64,000 nucleotides of DNA from Nymphaea colorata (Eukaryota; Streptophyta; Magnoliopsida; Nymphaeales; Nymphaeaceae), in assembly GCF_008831285.2 (NCBI RefSeq), contig NC_045141.1, positions 26,897,315 through 26,961,314 of the forward strand, given 5' to 3'. Of the stretch, positions 23,830 to 35,259 are shown piece by piece. The position numbers and the translations under genes were made by a program. The notes beneath the pieces were generated by a model that was not told the origin of the DNA, did no database searches, and worked only from the letters and a program-made list of their open reading frames with translations. Positions within the stretch are counted from its first letter, which is position 1; each line of letters starts with the position of its first letter.

Positions 23830-26350
23830 AATTCGAGGAGAACACTCCTCGAAGCCTCGATTAGTTGGATGGAAAGACTGCGATGGATGGGGAAATCGGC
23901 GAACGAAGGATTCAATAAGCACGGGAAGAAACCATGTGAATTGTGATGTGATATACCAGGGGCCGCCACCAGAGCAAATTCATGAAACAGTGACCGCTTA
24001 TTCTTGATACTTTAGAATTGTGCCTGTTAAATGTAATTGCGTCATAATTAGTGACTGTACGTTGACGACATTTATAAAAAATCACCTGCAATTTTTCTGT
24101 TGTAGCAAACAGTGCTCTTAAGTTTCGGATATGTCTAATGCACTCCTGACTTTTCTCGAGTATTTTCCTTGTCCATCGTTGGTTGGCGGATTCACGGCTT
24201 CCCTCTTTCGAACATATTTTACCGGCGAGCTATTGATCATTTTTGTTACACTGGTTAACCCCTTATTACATTGGTTATGTTTTAGATCGATAATTATTTT
24301 AACCATTGATCTCTTCAATATAGATAACTGAGGTAAAAATAACAAATAGTTGGTAATTGATGTTAGGTAATTAAAATATTGCATTTCTTTTTGCTTTATT
24401 ATTTTTCTTTCAATTATCCATTAAGGTCTCATACCTACCAATTTCCCTAACTTTTATCACGTTAAAAGCGTGCAATTGTGCTAATTTAGCAATACGTAAA
24501 TGGTCGTCTAAAATGGAAAACCTGTTTTGAGTTTTTTTCTGGTTGCTTCAACCTTGTTAAACTGAAACGTTTCCTCAAAAGTAATTTCTTATTTGGCACT
24601 AACAAGTACTAGTGTGTGTATATGTGTATGTTTATGTACTTGTGTAGTTTTTAATGTTTTGTGTGATGAAATTCTCTTCTTGCACACCTAAAACTTATAT
24701 TATCAAAAATAGTCAACTAACTTAAAATATCATTGTATGAGCTCTCCAGTACCAGTGCAAGTAAAGGTGGAGCCAGTCTTTTTGCTTACCTTCTCTTATA
24801 ATGTTATGTATTTACACGTTAATAAATCAGTTTATTGCAAATATTATTCTGATTGTAGCTATTTACACACTATTTGTTTTCGAGTTATCTGCACACCTAC
24901 TTATCCCTTTAAGTTTATGGCATTTTGAACGACTGACATGCAGCATGGCCAGTGAGAATAATCGCCCGTGACAACTTATTTGTTGTTTAAATAAAGCTAT
25001 TTTTAGCTGTTTTTATTACAATGAAATAAATATCCTTATTACTGGTTTTAGCTTAGTTTGATCGACTCGTTGGCTGGTACTAATATGGGATTCTTCCATG
25101 TTATATTAATCGGTATTTAAAAGTGAAGGTATATCCTAAATTCAAAGACTTCGATTTAAAAAAAGTTAGCACCAACAACTGATGTCACAAGATGCATAGC
25201 ATAATTGGTCAAATTAGCGAGCTAATAAATCACACGTCATGATCGGTTTGATTCATATGAGTGTTATTTTCCTATGTCTTACAATAGCATGACATCAAAC
25301 ACATTTCATACATGACCTTATACCTCGGAGGCCAAGGGCGGGCAAAAAAATGGGCTGGGTCTTGACTCTGGCTTCCTTCTCTTTCTGCCCTCACATTTTT
25401 GAAAAAAAAAAACTTATATTTTGTAAATGTAAGTATATGTAAAAAGTCTGGAAAATATTTTTTAACTCTTATACAAATTTTATAAGTACTATTTAGCCCC
25501 TCATAAAAAAGTGACGAAAAAAGAAGAGTGGGAAGGAAGGTGGGTGATTGGCTTCTTGTGCATTATCTTACAAAATAGATGTAAAAAAAAAAAACCGAAA
25601 TGTCATACAGAATATTGAGAATTGATGTCTAATGCAAAATAAACGGTCATCACTATTTTATTGCAAAATTCACATTGCAATGAAAACGGTGATTATCATA
25701 CTCCAAACAGCGTCATTACAATTAACTTTAGATGAGACGAACACGCTATTTGGAATTGAATCCATGGTAGCTAAATATCGTAGGCGCAATGATCTAGATC
25801 TAGGCACCACCACAAGGTTTTCCAAATGCTTTCAAGCATCGGTTGATCATTTGGCAGTCGCTGAACAATTATTTTTTTAGACTGATCAACTTTGCAGCTT
25901 GCTATTCAATAGTATCTTCTCTAAAATACCTTCCAGGCAAAAGTAAGAAGGATAGTTTTGGATAATTTTTACTTTTTTATTAATAATTTATTAAGTAACA
26001 TGCACATGTAATTTCTACATTTGCTGCAAAATGTAAAAAATAGACATGCTACTACTTACACGAGAAGCACGTAAAAAAAAAAAAAAAAGCCACTAGGTTT
26101 GGCGATATATTCATTACAGGTAAGATTAAAAATCGGCTTAATGAGACCTATTTGAAACGTGAAAATAGAATTCAACAAAAAGAAAGCTGTTTTAACCAAA
26201 AATGCGTGTCGAAAATCAAACGACATGTTGCGAGCTCGATAACTTAGTATTTCACGCTAGTCAACAAATTGTGAACATGCGTAACTTTCGTTTTCTATTT
26301 ATCGTTACGAGAATTTCGCGATTTTAACGACACAAATTCCTTCACGAAAC
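23830..26350. other. Intergenic, AT-rich, presumed promoter side of the minus-strand gene
   Basis: Upstream of the ATG at 23825, no clear TATA element stands out. The rest is AT-rich with poly-A tracts and no recognised frame. Confidence 0.4.
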
Positions 26351-26359
26351 ACGGTGGCG

Positions 26360-27420
26360 CTTTTGTTATATACCGAAGAAGCGGAGAGCATGTCATAATC
26401 ACATTGTTCAAAACCCGCCCCCGCACTTTCCCGCGTTCCGAAATACGGTTGCCGCCTTATCCTCCTCGCCTCAGTTTTGAGAGACCTAGCGAACCCTTAA
26501 AACTCAGAGCCAGAGCTTATCGTTATTGCTAATATTCCGTCGTCTTAGGTCGCACCCTTCGGATGGAGGAAGCCCAGTTCTGAGAGTAGTGGAGGTTGGT
26601 CCATTAGATGCATCAGGTGGCTCCGAGGAAGATTGCGATCAAATTCCAAGACAGGGCACTCAATATCGTCGTAGCACTCGTCGTTTCAGTCGGACGAGGA
26701 CTCGTGGTTCCAAGAATAGCGGGGTTGACTCCGGTAGAAGCGCCAGATGGCTCTGAGGAAAGTTGCGGTCAATTTCGAAGATAAAGCTCTCGATCCGGAG
26801 ATACGAGAGATAAGTTCGAGATCGAGACCGAAGCCTAAGCCGAAGATGAAGGGAGGAGCAGTTGTCCAGGAAGGATCCATCTAAAGGTTTCGCTAATCAA
26901 GCTATTGAACCGGAGATTTAAAGCCAAACTGCGAAGTAGAAGGCACGGATCACTGAATCGAGAGAATCAGATTGTCAATCGGGACAAGCAAGCCCTAAAT
27001 CGAGATCAAAATCTTCATAAGAAAGAAGGTTTCACAGGAGATATCGGTTATGAAATTCGTGAAGCAACTGGAGTCGAAATTGAGAGCTTAAAGAAGGGAG
27101 CAGTTGACGCAGGTGTCTTTTGTTATGATATTTTGGAAGTCATTCCCATAACAATTAACAAGTACAGAGCAGGCCTCAAATGAGATCCTTACATCGATCA
27201 TATGTTGTCATTCCTTCTATCATTTTGCTGAAAGAAAGACTGGTTTCTTCTACGCAGTTTGATTGATTATTGCTAGATCTAGTGAAAGTCCCATAAAAGG
27301 ATATATGTGTATCATTGAGGACGCCGTTACTTCTCTCGTTTGTCTGAAGGTGAGACTGGTTTCTTCTACTCAGTTTGATTGATTTCTTGCTTGATCCGAT
27401 GAAAAGTCTCATAAACAGCC
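26360..27420 (+). other. Unidentified region with duplicated small ORFs
   Basis: A TATATA-like element near 26367 is followed by GC-richer, leader-like DNA. A 130-bp repeat at about 26617 and 26747 encodes related peptides: (V)APRKIAIKFQDRAL and MALRKVAVNFEDKAL. The second is the start of a complete 45-codon frame at 26747-26884, ending with a basic PKPKPK stretch. A further frame at 26905-27183 (92 codons) contains GYEIREATGVEIESLKKGAV. Another repeat pair follows (27238 and 27354, 116 bases apart, GACTGGTTTCTTCTAC...). I do not recognise any family. It could be a young or decaying gene, or a repeat-derived transcript. Confidence 0.3.
27219..27415. repeat. 116-bp-spaced direct repeat
   Basis: Copies at about 27219-27298 and 27341-27415 share CTGAAG, GACTGGTTTCTTCTAC, CAGTTTGATTGATT and GAAAAGTC/GAAAGTC...CATAAA. 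They are about 80% alike by eye. Confidence 0.7.
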
Positions 27421-27429
27421 CCAAACATT

Positions 27430-28880
27430 TTTAAAACTAATATGACAGTAAATTGCAGTGTGGACACACCATTTCACTTCCATATAAAAAATTTTGGCAA
27501 GTTCTGTATATCGAGGATGGCGATCCACTGCTTTAAAGTAAGTGTAGTTCTGATCTCCTTGAGTTGCTCACTAGACTAGAATGCTATTTGCTTTACAGTA
27601 TGCCTGCTTGCAGGTTGCTTGAGATGGGTTTACTTACTTGCTACTACTCTTTGATATTGACATGTCCTGAGTCAGAGTTTGCTGTTATGTTGCACCTTGT
27701 GAGCGACAGTTGCAGCAAGAAATTTCACTTAGGCTAGACAAGCAGGTAATTTTCAATGTTTTTCCAGTGAAAAAGTGTTTGCCGTAATGGCATGGAAAAC
27801 AATTTGTTTGTGCATGATTTCCTTCTTTTGCCATAACCTTTCCATAGATCACTCTATTTGTTGTTGCAAACTAGTTGTTTGTACTTGCTCCGTTGGCTTT
27901 TCTGTCGATGCAACATCATAGATTACTCAATGTGGCTTTCTAGTCCAGAGTGAAGGTTAGATTTTAGATTCCTTCTGATTCTATTAGTGAAGTGATGCAA
28001 AGTGGACCTATGCTCACCACATGACTGTTCGCAGGTTTGTGATGCAGGTCCTGCATCCAAATTCCAATTGAAGTAATGGTATTGGTATGACAACAATAGA
28101 CTTAGCTATGAATCCAAAATCTAGAAAGATGGAACATCTCTGTGTCTGCATAGATCTTCGAGGTGATAAAGAGTTGCTGGCTTGATTTCATGTTGTACCT
28201 CTTTATCTAATCATCTATTTTTTTCTGGCATGTTTGGACTTTTCTTTGGGTCCTATTTTATTTGCGTCAATGCAATTGGACCCACAACTCATTTTTTATT
28301 ATTTAGGTGTCTTATGGTTTCAAGAGGACATGTCAGATGGTTTGGTTCGACTTTTTCTTAGTTTTTTTCTTTTCCTCTTCAATTCGATTGGTCTTACGGC
28401 GTAGGAGCAACAAAACTTATCGCTGCATCAAATTGATATCAAACCAATGTTTTCCTTTTTGATGGCACATGAACTGAAGGAAAATCATATCAGTGAAAAT
28501 AAAATGCAGGCCAATGATGTCCAAACTACAGGCAGATGTGGCACACATGGGCAGGGACTTTGCAACTATCATTGATGAATTGGGGTAATCGAAAATAAAA
28601 GCAATGGGCAAGAATTACAAAAGCATTTTAGAGGAGAAAAACTTATACATCATCCGCCATTTTCAAGAGTGGATGCTGCCAACAATAAGGCAGGCAGCTC
28701 CTCATCCTCTGGATTCAATTCAAATGATTAGGAAGAGGGTCCATGGCAAAAAAAACCCGTATTCTATCAGGACAGGCAAACTTGGAGGGTGCAAGTTTGC
28801 ATGACATAAGGCAGGTGGCGAGATGATATCTACCAGATTCAACCCATCAATGAGAAACTCTGATAGTAGCACAGGAATCA
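27430..28880. other. No gene recognised; possible splice-like sites
   Basis: Sequences resembling splice borders occur (for example CAAGCAG|GTAATT near 27748 and TTCGCAG near 28035), but no coherent protein frame links them. The frame 28604-28804 is not recognised. Confidence 0.3.
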
Positions 28881-28999
28881 ATCCATGGGAACCTGCAAAT
28901 GGGTACCCAGCAAACAAGAAGGCTACATGAGGAGAAACCTAATTCAGCAGATGGTTTTCAATGATACTGATTTGAGCAACAACATGGTGTTGTTTGAAC

Positions 29000-30480
29000 A
29001 TGCATCACCTTTTAAAAAATTCTCGAGTTGGGCCCTAGGCGATCTGCTTCACTGCCTCATACAACCAATTCAAAAGGAGGAAGTTTGGAAAAATTATCAA
29101 AGGCCTGGGCAAAGAGAATGCGGCTGGGCTGATGGTTCTCCAGTGCTGTGGCTAATTTCTTTCACAAAGGGAAACTAGTGCAGAGCACTAATCACACCCT
29201 AATTGTGCTCATTCTTAAAGTAATACAGAAGGTGGATGACCTCGAACCCATAGCCTTTTATAAAACTTTTTGAAAAATGATTATGAAAATAATTGTAGAA
29301 AGAATGAGAGGGTTGCTTCAAAGATAACGCCTTGTCAAGGGGCTTTCCTTAAAGGATACAATATACAAGATGACATTCTTGTATTGTTGGCTTCCTTGTT
29401 GAGGATCGCGATATTTTCGAAAATATCATGCTATTAACGAAAAGATGAAGAAAACAAAAAGAGGGTAATTGCGATATTTTGGAAAATGTTAAAAATCAAC
29501 TTACTGCAATTTTAATGCAATATTTTTCACAAATTTTTTCATTTATTTTTCATTTCATTTTTTGTTTTTATTTTTTTTCAACTTTTCTTTTTATTGCTTT
29601 CTTTTTTATTGTTTTAGGTATTTTACCTGACCTCCTAAATGCAACACAATACTCATTAGTTTTTCATTTCTTGTATTTTTACCTAACATTTTGTTTTTTA
29701 ATCTTTTAAAATACTACAACATTTTCCCGAGATTTTCTTGAAAAAAAAAACAACTTTCCCAAAAAATACCCGAGAAAAACCACGCCCATAAAAACCTGAG
29801 AACAATATTTGTGGCTATGGAGGATTTGCTGTGCCTAAGCTTATTGACAAGGATGTAACAGTTGTTTGCCCGTTGTTTGCAGATGATGTACTGATTTTGA
29901 GCAAACAAACCCCCAAGTCTATCAAGGCCATTTCCGAGGTTAAGAATGTGCTTGAGCGTGAGTCAGGACTTGTAGTCAATTGTTTATGACCCAAAATTAT
30001 TCCTTTCAACAACGTTTGTAAGTTGTAACATATTAGATAACAATGTAACAGCTTGGGAAGAAACCAAGAAAGCCTGCCAATGAAGTATGTGGGTCTTCTA
30101 GTAGTTATAGGTAGAAGAGTAGGCCATTATCGTATGTTGGGTATCTCAGCCTATTAAGGTATGTTCTGTATACCAATAAAAGCTAACTTACCTAATGCTG
30201 GTTTGTAAAGCATATGCAAGGGGCCAAGATTTCCTATGAGAAATATATGAGAAGGCACTCCTAATGCCTAGTTGTAGTTTAAAGGAAACACTACGTGACT
30301 TGTTCAAGCTCAAGTTGAGGCCCAATTGGCTGCAGATAGTATGGCAGCTAATCTTCTACATAGTTTGCTGGAAACTTTGGTCCCTCGAATAACGTACTAC
30401 ATGAGGGCATTAGCTGTAAGCGAAGCCTGGTCAGGTGGAGGCTTTGGTAGCTGTAAAGATGTGATCCTACTCCTGGCTAC
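29000..30480 (+). pseudogene. Decayed LINE (non-LTR retrotransposon) reverse transcriptase
   Basis: Read across frames, the segment shows the L1-type plant reverse transcriptase order: NHTLIVLILKV near 29185-29220, DLEPIAFYKTF and KIIVERMRGLLQ, then ITPCQGAFLKGYNIQDDIL (29323-29380), matching the family's P.QGAF..GR.I.DN.L motif. After an AT-rich interruption (about 29410-29800) come CPLFADDVLILSKQTPKSIK (29868-29928), the F/YADD catalytic box, and LPMKYVGLLV near 30075. Stops and frame changes break it many times, so it makes no working enzyme. Such elements copy themselves through RNA; this is a dead copy. No poly-A tail or target-site duplication was located. Confidence 0.8.
29410..29800. 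other. AT-rich insertion within the LINE relic
   Basis: Between the two recognisable reverse-transcriptase parts lies T-rich, low-complexity DNA with GCGATATTTT-type sequence repeated near 29409 and 29471. The long frame at 29479-29709 is almost all Phe, Leu and Ile and looks non-coding. It may be a separate insertion. Confidence 0.4.
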
Positions 30481-30847
30481 ACGATCAAGAACCCAGAGGA
30501 AGTAGCAGTGGAGACCTGGCTGGGCGCAAGGGTAATTTGTGAGGCCATAAGGGAAAAAATGTCTGATCCATACCTCCTTGAGTCATGTGCGGTGGCGATG
30601 AAAAAGGATTGCCCTTGTTGGGGGCTGGCCTTCATTTTATGGATCCCCTCAACAAGGTGAACAGTCCATTGAAGCAATAGGCTTCAAGGAGATGAACTCC
30701 TAAAAATCTAACGCATTGCAGAGGAAGGCAGAGGATTTGTGAAAGAGGAGAGTGCCAGCCTGAAGATCATATACAACAACACGAAGTGGAAGCCGATGAT
30801 TAAAAAAGCTCTGCAAGCAGGAGGGGTATGGAGATGGAGATGCTTGT

Positions 30848-30892
30848 AAGGTCATGTCTTTGGTAATGCTAAGGTCATGTCTTTGGTAATGC
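30848..30892. repeat. 23-bp tandem duplication
   Basis: AAGGTCATGTCTTTGGTAAT begins at 30848 and again at 30871, with two exact copies. Confidence 0.9.
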
Positions 30893-33800
30893 AAGTTACT
30901 CTACAAGACATGCCTCTATCGTTGCATGTTGGTCAGTTTCTGGTGATGGAAGAAGAGATAATAGTTTGGATGAATGGAACACAAGGTATGCTGAGGGAGT
31001 TTCTAATGGTGGAAGATGCCACTGGGTTGGCGGACTGTGGGTATAAGGTTACTGCTTCTGTGTTTCAGTTTCTTTTGTGGAGCATAAGGTTTCTTGTATA
31101 GCTGCTTTTTTGTTGGTCTTGTTGGTTGAATTCCATTAGTTTCTTTGAAGATAGTACAAGCACTAAGCGACCTACAGAACATGAAGATTAGCAGGTTGAC
31201 AGCATTTACGAACTTTTGAAGGGCAAAAATCTCATTCTTGTTTTACAAGGCAATTACAAGTATGCCAAAAAAGGAACAATGGTAGCAGATGTGCTCCAAG
31301 CTTACAAAGAGGTTTGGAGAACCAAAAAATCAGTTCCAGTTAAGGTAATTAATGATCTTATAACTGTATAAATGAGGAGTTTAAAGACCAAATATTAGAC
31401 AAAATTTGAGAGATCACTATTATCAGTTAAGTTCACAACTGAAACATTTTCCTTGCAGAAGCAATGGGAGAGCAGGAAGAAAGCAAATTTTAGGAGTAGC
31501 AAAGAATAAAACATGGATGTTTCCAGTTAATGAAGAAGTTCAAGCTTTGCACCATGGTAGAGCATGAAGCAACATAAATCTTAAATTGCAGAAGCGTTCT
31601 ATGCACAAGGCAGTGATTTTGTACCTTAATTTTAGTAATACCTATTTACAGGAAGATAGCAGTAAATCTTGAGCTGAGATTGTGCTGGATGTGGTCATAC
31701 CTTGCCATTAGTTTGACCCCTATGTGGTTTCCATCTAAGAACGTTTAACCGGTTACAGGACCTCTTAAATTGAGAGCAGATGGTTGAGATTGGAGTACAC
31801 GTGCAACCAACAAGGTGACAAACCATAGATTCAGGCTCTTCCTCCTTCAAGTACTTCGTTTTTGACGAGATGCAAGTTTATGTGCTTGTACAGGAAAAAG
31901 GAGCATTAAGAGGGCAAGTAGGTTCAATTTATCATTTGGAAAACCTGATATTCCAGTATCCATTTTAATGCAGCCTGAGGCCTCTGAATTGGACAACTTT
32001 TCATATCTGTGTCTAGGTCCGGTGAACTTTTTTCTCTGTTTTTGGGAAAAATATTGTTTCCATATTCCAAGTTCCAAAGTTTTGTGGTCTGAGGAACTTG
32101 ACATAAATTTCTGGTGGTGTAGGCTTGCAGTTGAATAGAAAAGGGTGAATTTGGTTTTCTTCAAAAGCTCTACTGCCTTTGAGGACTAATGCATTTGCAA
32201 TGTGGAATTTGAATTATAATATCGTTCGTGTTGGAAAACACAGACACAATAAAGTTATTTGCTTCTAGTAGCGTGAAGGAGAATTGATAAAGAAGCTTTT
32301 CCTTAGAGAGAGAGGGAAAAAAATGCTCACAATGTACTGTTATTGCACCACTGCAACACATTCAAGAAGGAAAAAGTTTACCTTCCAAAGCTACTATTGG
32401 GAGAGGGGCCAGCAGAAACTGCGCTTGTTTAGTTTTTTTAATGCAGGACATTTGGTCGGTGTTCGTTTGGCTTGTCATTCATAGCTTGTGGGAAAAATGA
32501 ATGGGAAAATAATGGCAGGTAATCACAGCGTGGACAAATTCCTGTGCTTTTTAACTTTTTTCTTTTCTCTGTTTGTCCCCAACTGGTAGGTGTGCTGATT
32601 GGATTTGGATATGCCGAGATAAGAATATACGGTATTTACTTTTCAGCAATTTGTATTTTGTTCTCTCCATGGACATGGCCCTGAATTTTGGTTTGTGATA
32701 TTTCGTGCAACTGAAAAGCTTCTAAAGGCAAGTTATGATGTCGAACCAAAGAACTCTTGATATTTGGTGTTAACACAATAAAATCTGTTGGGAAAGAAAG
32801 CAAGCAAACTTATTTCGCTACCCATTTTGCCTTTTTTTGTTTTTAGCTTGGAAAAGAGATGGATATTTTTTGAGCTGCATCCACTGCCATTGGTATTCTT
32901 TAGTCTTATTGGATCTGAGATTGAGTGGATAGGTAAAATGGCTGCTTTTCTGCGTTTTGGTTGTGTTAGCCATTGCGTGATTGATTTAGGTGCCACAACT
33001 CATATAAGTTGTAATTGAAACAGCTGATTTTAGAGGAGCGGGCCTACTGCTGGTAAGTCATCCTACTTTGGATCATCGGCAAATATGAGCTTTTATATTT
33101 TGATGCTATTGATAACGTTGCTATAAGAATTTTGAAGGGCAATATAGTGTTGAAAATATTTTCTCGTGATATTATCAGTAGGTCACTTATTCCAAAATAT
33201 TTTGTTTACTTTCTTTCGGTACTTTGCCAAGATCTTTTTGGTTTTAAAAAAAGTTTAAAAGTATAATCAACATATTCACTTGGATTTTCACGGAGAATGA
33301 TCTGTGGGTATCTTTTGGACGAGTCAGCCACTATACTAAGGATGTTTTACTGAACTCAGCAATTGTTAGTTGGTCTGATTCAGGAGAGTGCTAAGTTGGA
33401 ATTCAGAGAGTTGCTTAATTATGTACCGACTGTAAGAAAGGTCAAAGTGATGTTTCATATTTATGCACCCACAAGATACAGTTCATCAAATAGATTGAAA
33501 AGGGTCTCTTTGAGTGGGATATATCCCATATCCCATCACAACCATGAATATGAGTGCTCACTATCTTTTTCTTGGTATCAAGAATTTCTGTGTTGAAAAT
33601 TATGATGGTGCCAGATCCACACTGTTCCCCACTAAGGAAGTTGCAGCATCTTATGGATCCTACAATAGTGGAATGCTGTCGTGAGCACATCATGGAAAAT
33701 GACAACATTCTGGGAATAAAGTCCCTTCCTAGCTATTTTCTATTGCACCATCTCAGCCAGGCTGACGGAAAACCTTCGGAAATCTCAGGGGCCCCGCTTG

Positions 33801-33964
33801 CTTACACAATCCATGTCGCTTTTAACTTGTGGTAAGGGACATTCTCCATGAGGTTTTCAACCGTGGTGGTTGTTGTCAGGTGGCCAGCTAGGCTTAGTCC
33901 TAGCTGGGAAGGCTTCCCCTTGTGGGTCCACTATGATGATAATATTTGAAGAATGGGAAGATCT

Positions 33965-33966
<2 letters not shown>

Positions 33967-34006
<40 letters not shown>

Positions 34007-34022
34007 AGAGAGAGAGAGAGAG
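33967..34022. repeat. (TA)n(GA)n microsatellite
   Basis: About 18 TA units pass into about 9 AG units. It lies 150 bases before the GC-rich repeat island, which has another TA run on its far side. Confidence 0.95.
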
Positions 34023-34170
34023 TGAACCGTGACTCTAGGTTTTACCTGACATCAGAAGACATCAAAACAGAACTTTCCATTTTTTTAGTCTAATGGTTCT
34101 GATTTCATGTCTTTTTCTTAAATTTATTATTATTATTATTTACCATGCACGATTGATTTCTGAAGGCAAC

Positions 34171-34805
34171 GAAAAAGGAAGGGGGAGGAGGATTCCTCCC
34201 CCTGCCGTCCGACGGTGGCTCCTGGCCCCTTCGCCGATGCATGCAGCCGTCGGGCGGTGGGGGGAGGAATCCCTCTTTCCTTGTTTAGTAGAAGAGAAGG
34301 GGGATTCGTTCTCCTCGCCGGCCGATGGCTGCGCCCAAGCTGTCGGCCGGCGCCGCCCGACTGTCCCGGACAGCTGGCTAACCGTCAGGGGGTGCAGAAC
34401 GAATCCCTCATTCTCCTTCCCTCGAACATGTTTGGCAGCAGAAGGGAAGGGGGGTTCATTCCCCTCGCCGGCAGACGGTCGTGCCCAAGCTGTCGGCCGG
34501 CACTGCCTGTTCCGGACAGACGGCCGATGCCAGCCGACGGCTTCGGCACCGCCGTCAAGCGGCAGGCGGAGGAATTCCCCCTCCTCATTTCCTGCCACAT
34601 GTTTGGCAGCAGAAGAGAAGGAGGATTCGTTCCCCCTGCTGGCCGACGGTGGCATCCAGCAGTACGCTGGCGTCGCCAGGCTGTCCGGGACAGTCTGGCA
34701 GTACCGGCCGACGTTTTGGGCACCATCTTTGGCCGGCGGGAGCAACCTCCTCCCTCCTTGTCATTTTGATAGATCGGTGGGATTCCTCCTCCCCCTCTAC
34801 CGTCC
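34171..34805. repeat. GC-rich island of 150-170-bp degenerate tandem units
   Basis: In otherwise AT-rich DNA, units starting GAAGRGAAGGRGGRTTC occur at about 34291, 34441 and 34612, with a related one at 34177. Each runs through TCGTTCTCCTCGCCGGC-like sequence, and the first two full units share CCCAAGCTGTCGGCCGGC. Borders at 34181-34200 and 34779-34800 both contain GATTCCTCC next to a CCCCCT/AGGGGG run, so they match in direct and inverted sense. Long open frames on both strands follow from the GC content and lack of stops, not from a protein. Confidence 0.7.
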
Positions 34806-34915
34806 ATTGTTGTGCCGTAGAATTTAAAAATAAAATAAAATATTTAAAAAAAATAAAAAGGCTTGATGGGCGATCCACATTTAGTGTCTATAGATGTATA
34901 AAATTTTTAAAATCA

Positions 34916-34919
<4 letters not shown>

Positions 34920-34951
<32 letters not shown>
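34920..34951. repeat. (AT)n microsatellite
   Basis: About 16 AT units beyond the right edge of the GC-rich island. Confidence 0.95.
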
Positions 34952-34955
<4 letters not shown>

Positions 34956-35221
34956 GGATTCTGATTCGTGCTTGATCTGAATCTTTTTAACAAAACGATG
35001 TTGCATGAGTACTGAATCCAAATTTGTTGATGTGATCATCACGTTCACTAAAAGCAATGATTTGGATTTATCTGTTCACAAAATTATGTTATTTATTCGG
35101 TTTTCTTTCTTGATACGAAGATAAGGATAGAACATAATTATTTGAAATAAACAACATTTGAAAAATTGCCTTTCAGTGACTAGCTATTACAAGGTGAGGG
35201 AAGACAGACAAAGCACGTGTA

Positions 35222-35259
35222 CACGCGTGGTTATCTGAAGCACGCGTGGTTATCTGAAG
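35222..35259. repeat. 19-bp exact tandem duplication
   Basis: CACGCGTGGTTATCTGAAG occurs at 35222 and again at 35241 with no change. Confidence 0.95.

Larger units (their letters stand above)
30500..34150. other. Intergenic, repeat remnants, no gene recognised
   Basis: A 23-bp tandem duplication sits at 30848-30892. Near 32970-33010 the plus frame reads VIDLGATTHISCN, close to the D-S-G-A-T-x-H protease motif of Ty1/copia polyproteins, but no other copia domain is readable around it. TA and AG microsatellites occur at 33967-34022. Confidence 0.4.

Noticed and set aside
23523..23969. 148-codon minus-strand frame as one exon
   Set aside because: It reads through exon 1, intron 1 and exon 2 of the DUF7794-like gene in mixed frames; only 23757-23825 and 23527-23616 are coding in the phase-consistent model.
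29479..29709. 76-codon frame that looks like a membrane protein
   Set aside because: It is T-rich low-complexity DNA inside a LINE relic; the Phe/Leu content comes from poly-T.
34093..34827. Longest open frame in the window (244 codons, plus) with several other long frames on both strands
   Set aside because: All lie in the GC-rich tandem repeat island; open frames exist in several overlapping frames and both strands with Pro/Arg/Gly/Ser-rich products and no motif.
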